From Mollicutes bacterium (GTDB taxonomy: Bacteria; Bacillota_I; Bacilli_A; Izemoplasmatales; Izemoplasmataceae): a stretch of 64,000 nucleotides of DNA. The notes beneath the pieces are model-generated. The model was given only the letters and a program-made list of their open reading frames with translations. It did no database searches and was not told where the DNA came from. The stretch lies in assembly GCA_003552925.1 (NCBI GenBank), contig PUOX01000064.1, forward strand, positions 41,881 through 105,880, given 5' to 3'. How positions within the stretch are numbered: position 1 is the first letter of the stretch; the number at the start of each line of letters is the position of its first letter. Shown here one piece after another: positions 61,726 through 64,000 of the stretch. The translations under genes and the position numbers were made by a program.

Positions 61726-63667
61726 ATGGGAACAACACTCTGTCGATGGTTTGGGAGAAATCAGTTCTACTCGTTGATACAATGCCGTTCGGCGTAAGGT
61801 GGTATCGATAATCCCCCATGGTAATGGTGCGATAGCCAAAGGGTGTATCTCCGATAAAAGCCGTGCTCAACTCAAGGACTTCGGGGTTAGAGAACCTGCC
61901 TGTTTCCGACACGTCATAAAACAATATTGACGGAATCATTAATGAATCTTCTTGGTAAGAAGCCGAAACGTAGAGCGGGAGGGTGAATTTTCGATGCTCG
62001 GCGTCAAAATGAACGTTTCGACACCCAATAGGGTTGTCGCTTAAGGCGAAGTCGTAATCCAAAGGCGCAACCACCCTCATATGCGCATATTCCAAACTTG
62101 GGGCGTCCTTGACGATATAGGAAATCGCCTGAAGCGTGGAAGGACCGCGATTGAAAGAAAGATAACCGCTATCGCCCACAGGCATCGAACAAGATGTCAA
62201 CGGCGACGTCTGATGGGTATCCATCCTGACGATGCCCCCGCTGTGCCGCACATCGTAGACGTTCATATACGGCTTCCCTTCGACAAACCTCGATAGATAG
62301 AGTATGCCTTGATGGTAATACATGTGGCGGAAGGCACCGGATTCTTCCAATCTCAAAGTCCGGACGGACTGCATCATTTTACGGTCAAGTTTGTTGATGA
62401 TTTGATGCCCGTCGGACAACGTCATGACAATGAAATCGCGATTTTCCAGGGCTATGCCCGCCTCCATGTTGGCTCTGCCTTCTAAGCGCCTGGCGCGATG
62501 GCGATACATGCGATTGCCAATGACGTTGAATTGCGTGATGGTTGTGTCTTCAGACTTGATGGGATTGGGCAAACTCACTCCATCGCTGATGTCGTAAAAC
62601 GTATAGCTGTTGGCCACGGAATACACATCGGCGTCTTTCATCGCAACTTTGTGGTTGTAATCGGTGAGCAATGTCTCGAAATCTTGCGCACCGGTCCGGA
62701 TGTTCAAGGTGTGGAAGCTCACAAAACTGTTCGGTTTGACTCGTTCCACATACCGCATCGAACTGTAGCGATTGTAGTGTCTCTCCTGATCGTTGGCCTG
62801 CGACCAGGGGCGATAGTCGTCCAAATCAAACGTTGCGTGTTCAAAAGGAATATAGCGCGTTGTTGCCATCATGAGGTTTGTTCCGTTGTAAGAAATATCA
62901 CTCACTAGCCCGTCCATGCGATACGTGTCCAAATGTTCAAAGTCCGCTTCTATATCGTATACTCTAACGACAGTTCGAAAATCTTCCTGCAAATAATCGG
63001 AATCGCTTGCACTTACCGGCAAGTTCTCTTTCACTTGGCCGACAACAACGAGCTTATTGTAATCCACAAAAAGGGCGCTTGGCCGAAAGGTTTCGTGCGA
63101 GTCAATTTCGTCGTAAAACGTCAATTTTTCCAAATGGGTGATTTCACCGGCGTCAACACGGGTTATGTGAACGTTGGTTTCATCGATGCTGAATATATAG
63201 TCGTTATAACGGGCGACCATATCGACTTTTTCATGAAGAGTCGGCGATTTTTGACGCAAATCTTTCAACACATCCACATCGTCTATACGATCGGGAACAT
63301 CTTGAAAATGGTGAGAATAGAACCTTTGATTGAAATTCTCATACCGGGTGACAACATCTTCTTTTGACGTAATCTTGTTCAGATAGTCGTCAAACATTAC
63401 AGATTCGCGCGGATAAAACAGCAACAACCCACCCAAAATCAAAAGCGGAAGCGCAACGACCGCCACACGTTTCGTGAAAAGCCTCCGAAAACTTACGCTT
63501 TCAATGCTTCGAGCGAATTTTTTCTTCAAATTCAGTTTTTGGTTGATCCTAGTTTCTTGTATCAACTGCTTCAGATGAAACACAAAGAAGACGAACAGCG
63601 CTAGGAAAAAACTGACTGTCATCAAGTTGTTGTAAATGAACTCGGCAAGTTGAATGAATACGTTCAC
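61724..63667 (-). CDS. membrane-anchored beta-propeller-like protein
   Basis: A 647-residue protein with two N-terminal membrane helices (about 15-35 and 68-86) and a large extracellular part made of repeated short beta-strands (VDMVARYNDYIFSIDE, SALFVDYNKLVVVGQV, GLVSDISYNGTNLMMATTRYIP in part). This fits the secreted beta-propeller family distantly related to WD40 repeats. Function is unknown. It lies 12 bases after the LytTR regulator gene, so the two are probably co-transcribed. No catalytic motif was seen. Confidence 0.7.
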   Translation of the reverse strand: MNVFIQLAEFIYNNLMTVSFFLALFVFFVFHLKQLIQETRINQKLNLKKKFARSIESVSFRRLFTKRVAVVALPLLILGGLLLFYPRESVMFDDYLNKITSKEDVVTRYENFNQRFYSHHFQDVPDRIDDVDVLKDLRQKSPTLHEKVDMVARYNDYIFSIDETNVHITRVDAGEITHLEKLTFYDEIDSHETFRPSALFVDYNKLVVVGQVKENLPVSASDSDYLQEDFRTVVRVYDIEADFEHLDTYRMDGLVSDISYNGTNLMMATTRYIPFEHATFDLDDYRPWSQANDQERHYNRYSSMRYVERVKPNSFVSFHTLNIRTGAQDFETLLTDYNHKVAMKDADVYSVANSYTFYDISDGVSLPNPIKSEDTTITQFNVIGNRMYRHRARRLEGRANMEAGIALENRDFIVMTLSDGHQIINKLDRKMMQSVRTLRLEESGAFRHMYYHQGILYLSRFVEGKPYMNVYDVRHSGGIVRMDTHQTSPLTSCSMPVGDSGYLSFNRGPSTLQAISYIVKDAPSLEYAHMRVVAPLDYDFALSDNPIGCRNVHFDAEHRKFTLPLYVSASYQEDSLMIPSILFYDVSETGRFSNPEVLELSTAFIGDTPFGYRTITMGDYRYHLTPNGIVSTSRTDFSQTIDRVLFP

Positions 63668-63679
63668 AGTTTCACCCCC

Positions 63680-64000
63680 TTACAAATCCAGCGTCTGCTT
63701 GAATGTTTTATAATACCGCCTGTTTACCTCGACTTGGTCACCGTTTTTCATCACCAAGAGCAGCTTGGAGTTAAACGCGGGTTTGATGTATTCGATTTTG
63801 TTGATGTTGACTAAGGCGTACTTGCTTACACGAATGAAATACTTGTCTTGCAGCATTTCTTCAACTTCATAGAGCTTATGGCGAACCCGGAATTTTGCAT
63901 CCCGCAAGATTGCGTATACTTCTTCTTGGTCCACGATGAAATAATGGATGCGACGCGATTCTATATTTTTCATTCCGCGGGGATTGTGCCCGGCGATGTA
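63680..64000 (-). CDS. LytTR-domain DNA-binding protein, C-terminal part
   Basis: The last ~107 residues of a protein whose reading frame stays open to the window edge (an in-frame Met lies at 63973). It forms a LytTR domain: IHYFIVDQEEVYAILRD, KLYEVEEMLQDKYFIRVSKYALVNINKIEYI (in part) and QVEVNRRYYKTFKQ. LytTR domains bind direct repeats upstream of targets and usually follow a receiver domain, which would be outside the window. It may control the propeller gene. Confidence 0.85.
   Translation of the reverse strand, partial: YIAGHNPRGMKNIESRRIHYFIVDQEEVYAILRDAKFRVRHKLYEVEEMLQDKYFIRVSKYALVNINKIEYIKPAFNSKLLLVMKNGDQVEVNRRYYKTFKQTLDL

Overview
The window is a 64 kb bacterial chromosome segment from a low-to-moderate G+C member of the Bacillota (Firmicutes), possibly on the branch leading to the Mollicutes. 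The evidence is gene order close to the Bacillus origin-proximal region (cysS-mrnC-rlmB; tmk-holB-ricT-trmN-rsmI-metG; the full S10-spc-alpha ribosomal cluster followed by ecfA1-ecfA2-ecfT-truA; mnmG-rsmG-parA-parB; tadA-SRP RNA), the presence of Mini-III RNase, RicT and type-Z S14, and consensus -35/-10 promoters with strong AGGAGG ribosome-binding sites. TGA is used as a stop and TGG for Trp, so this is not the Mycoplasma code. No dnaA, rRNA, insertion sequence, prophage or CRISPR array was seen. The exact taxon is my inference only.

Layout: almost everything lies on the minus strand. 0-11 kb holds rlmB (partial), mrnC, cysS, a cold-shock gene, gltX, rpsI-rplM, and then the metG-rsmI-trmN-ricT-holB-tmk block. 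11-12.6 kb is a plus-strand ABC-3 (zinc/manganese type) ATPase and permease. 12.6-16.2 kb is truA (with an unusual extra N-terminal domain) and the ECF vitamin/metal transporter core. 16.3-30.8 kb is one unbroken 30-gene ribosomal/secretion/transcription operon from rpsJ to rplQ, with a clear promoter, a hairpin leader and a terminator. 30.8-33.2 kb has a Crp/Fnr-type regulator divergent from a lipoprotein/permease pair with no ATPase. 33.2-34.6 kb has an HD-domain protein and a CmpB-like membrane protein.

34.7-45.9 kb is the metabolic centre. A tightly overlapping operon (ortA-ortB-oraS-oraE-glmL-like-orr-alr-arcA-argF), with ord next to it on its own promoter, encodes a near-complete route from arginine through citrulline, L- and D-ornithine and 2,4-diaminopentanoate to acetyl-CoA and alanine. 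The alanine racemase in the operon fits the D-alanine made by the last step. Carbamate kinase and an arginine transporter are not in the window. The ornithine aminomutase needs adenosylcobalamin and PLP.

46-49.9 kb has mutT-like and surE genes, a PD-(D/E)XK-like orphan gene, a gene-free 0.64 kb region with repeated G-tracts on the minus strand, and 13 tRNA genes. The tRNA spacer contains a long conserved-looking hairpin. 49.9-57.3 kb is a chromosome-segregation/tRNA-modification block (MazG-like, DUF951, parB, parA, two tandem six-helix membrane proteins of unknown function, rsmG, mnmG). 57.3-59 kb has a HAD phosphatase, SRP RNA, tadA and rpmE. 59.1-61.7 kb is a plus-strand fumarase (two subunits)-malic enzyme operon. 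The right edge holds a membrane-anchored beta-propeller-like protein preceded by a truncated LytTR regulator.
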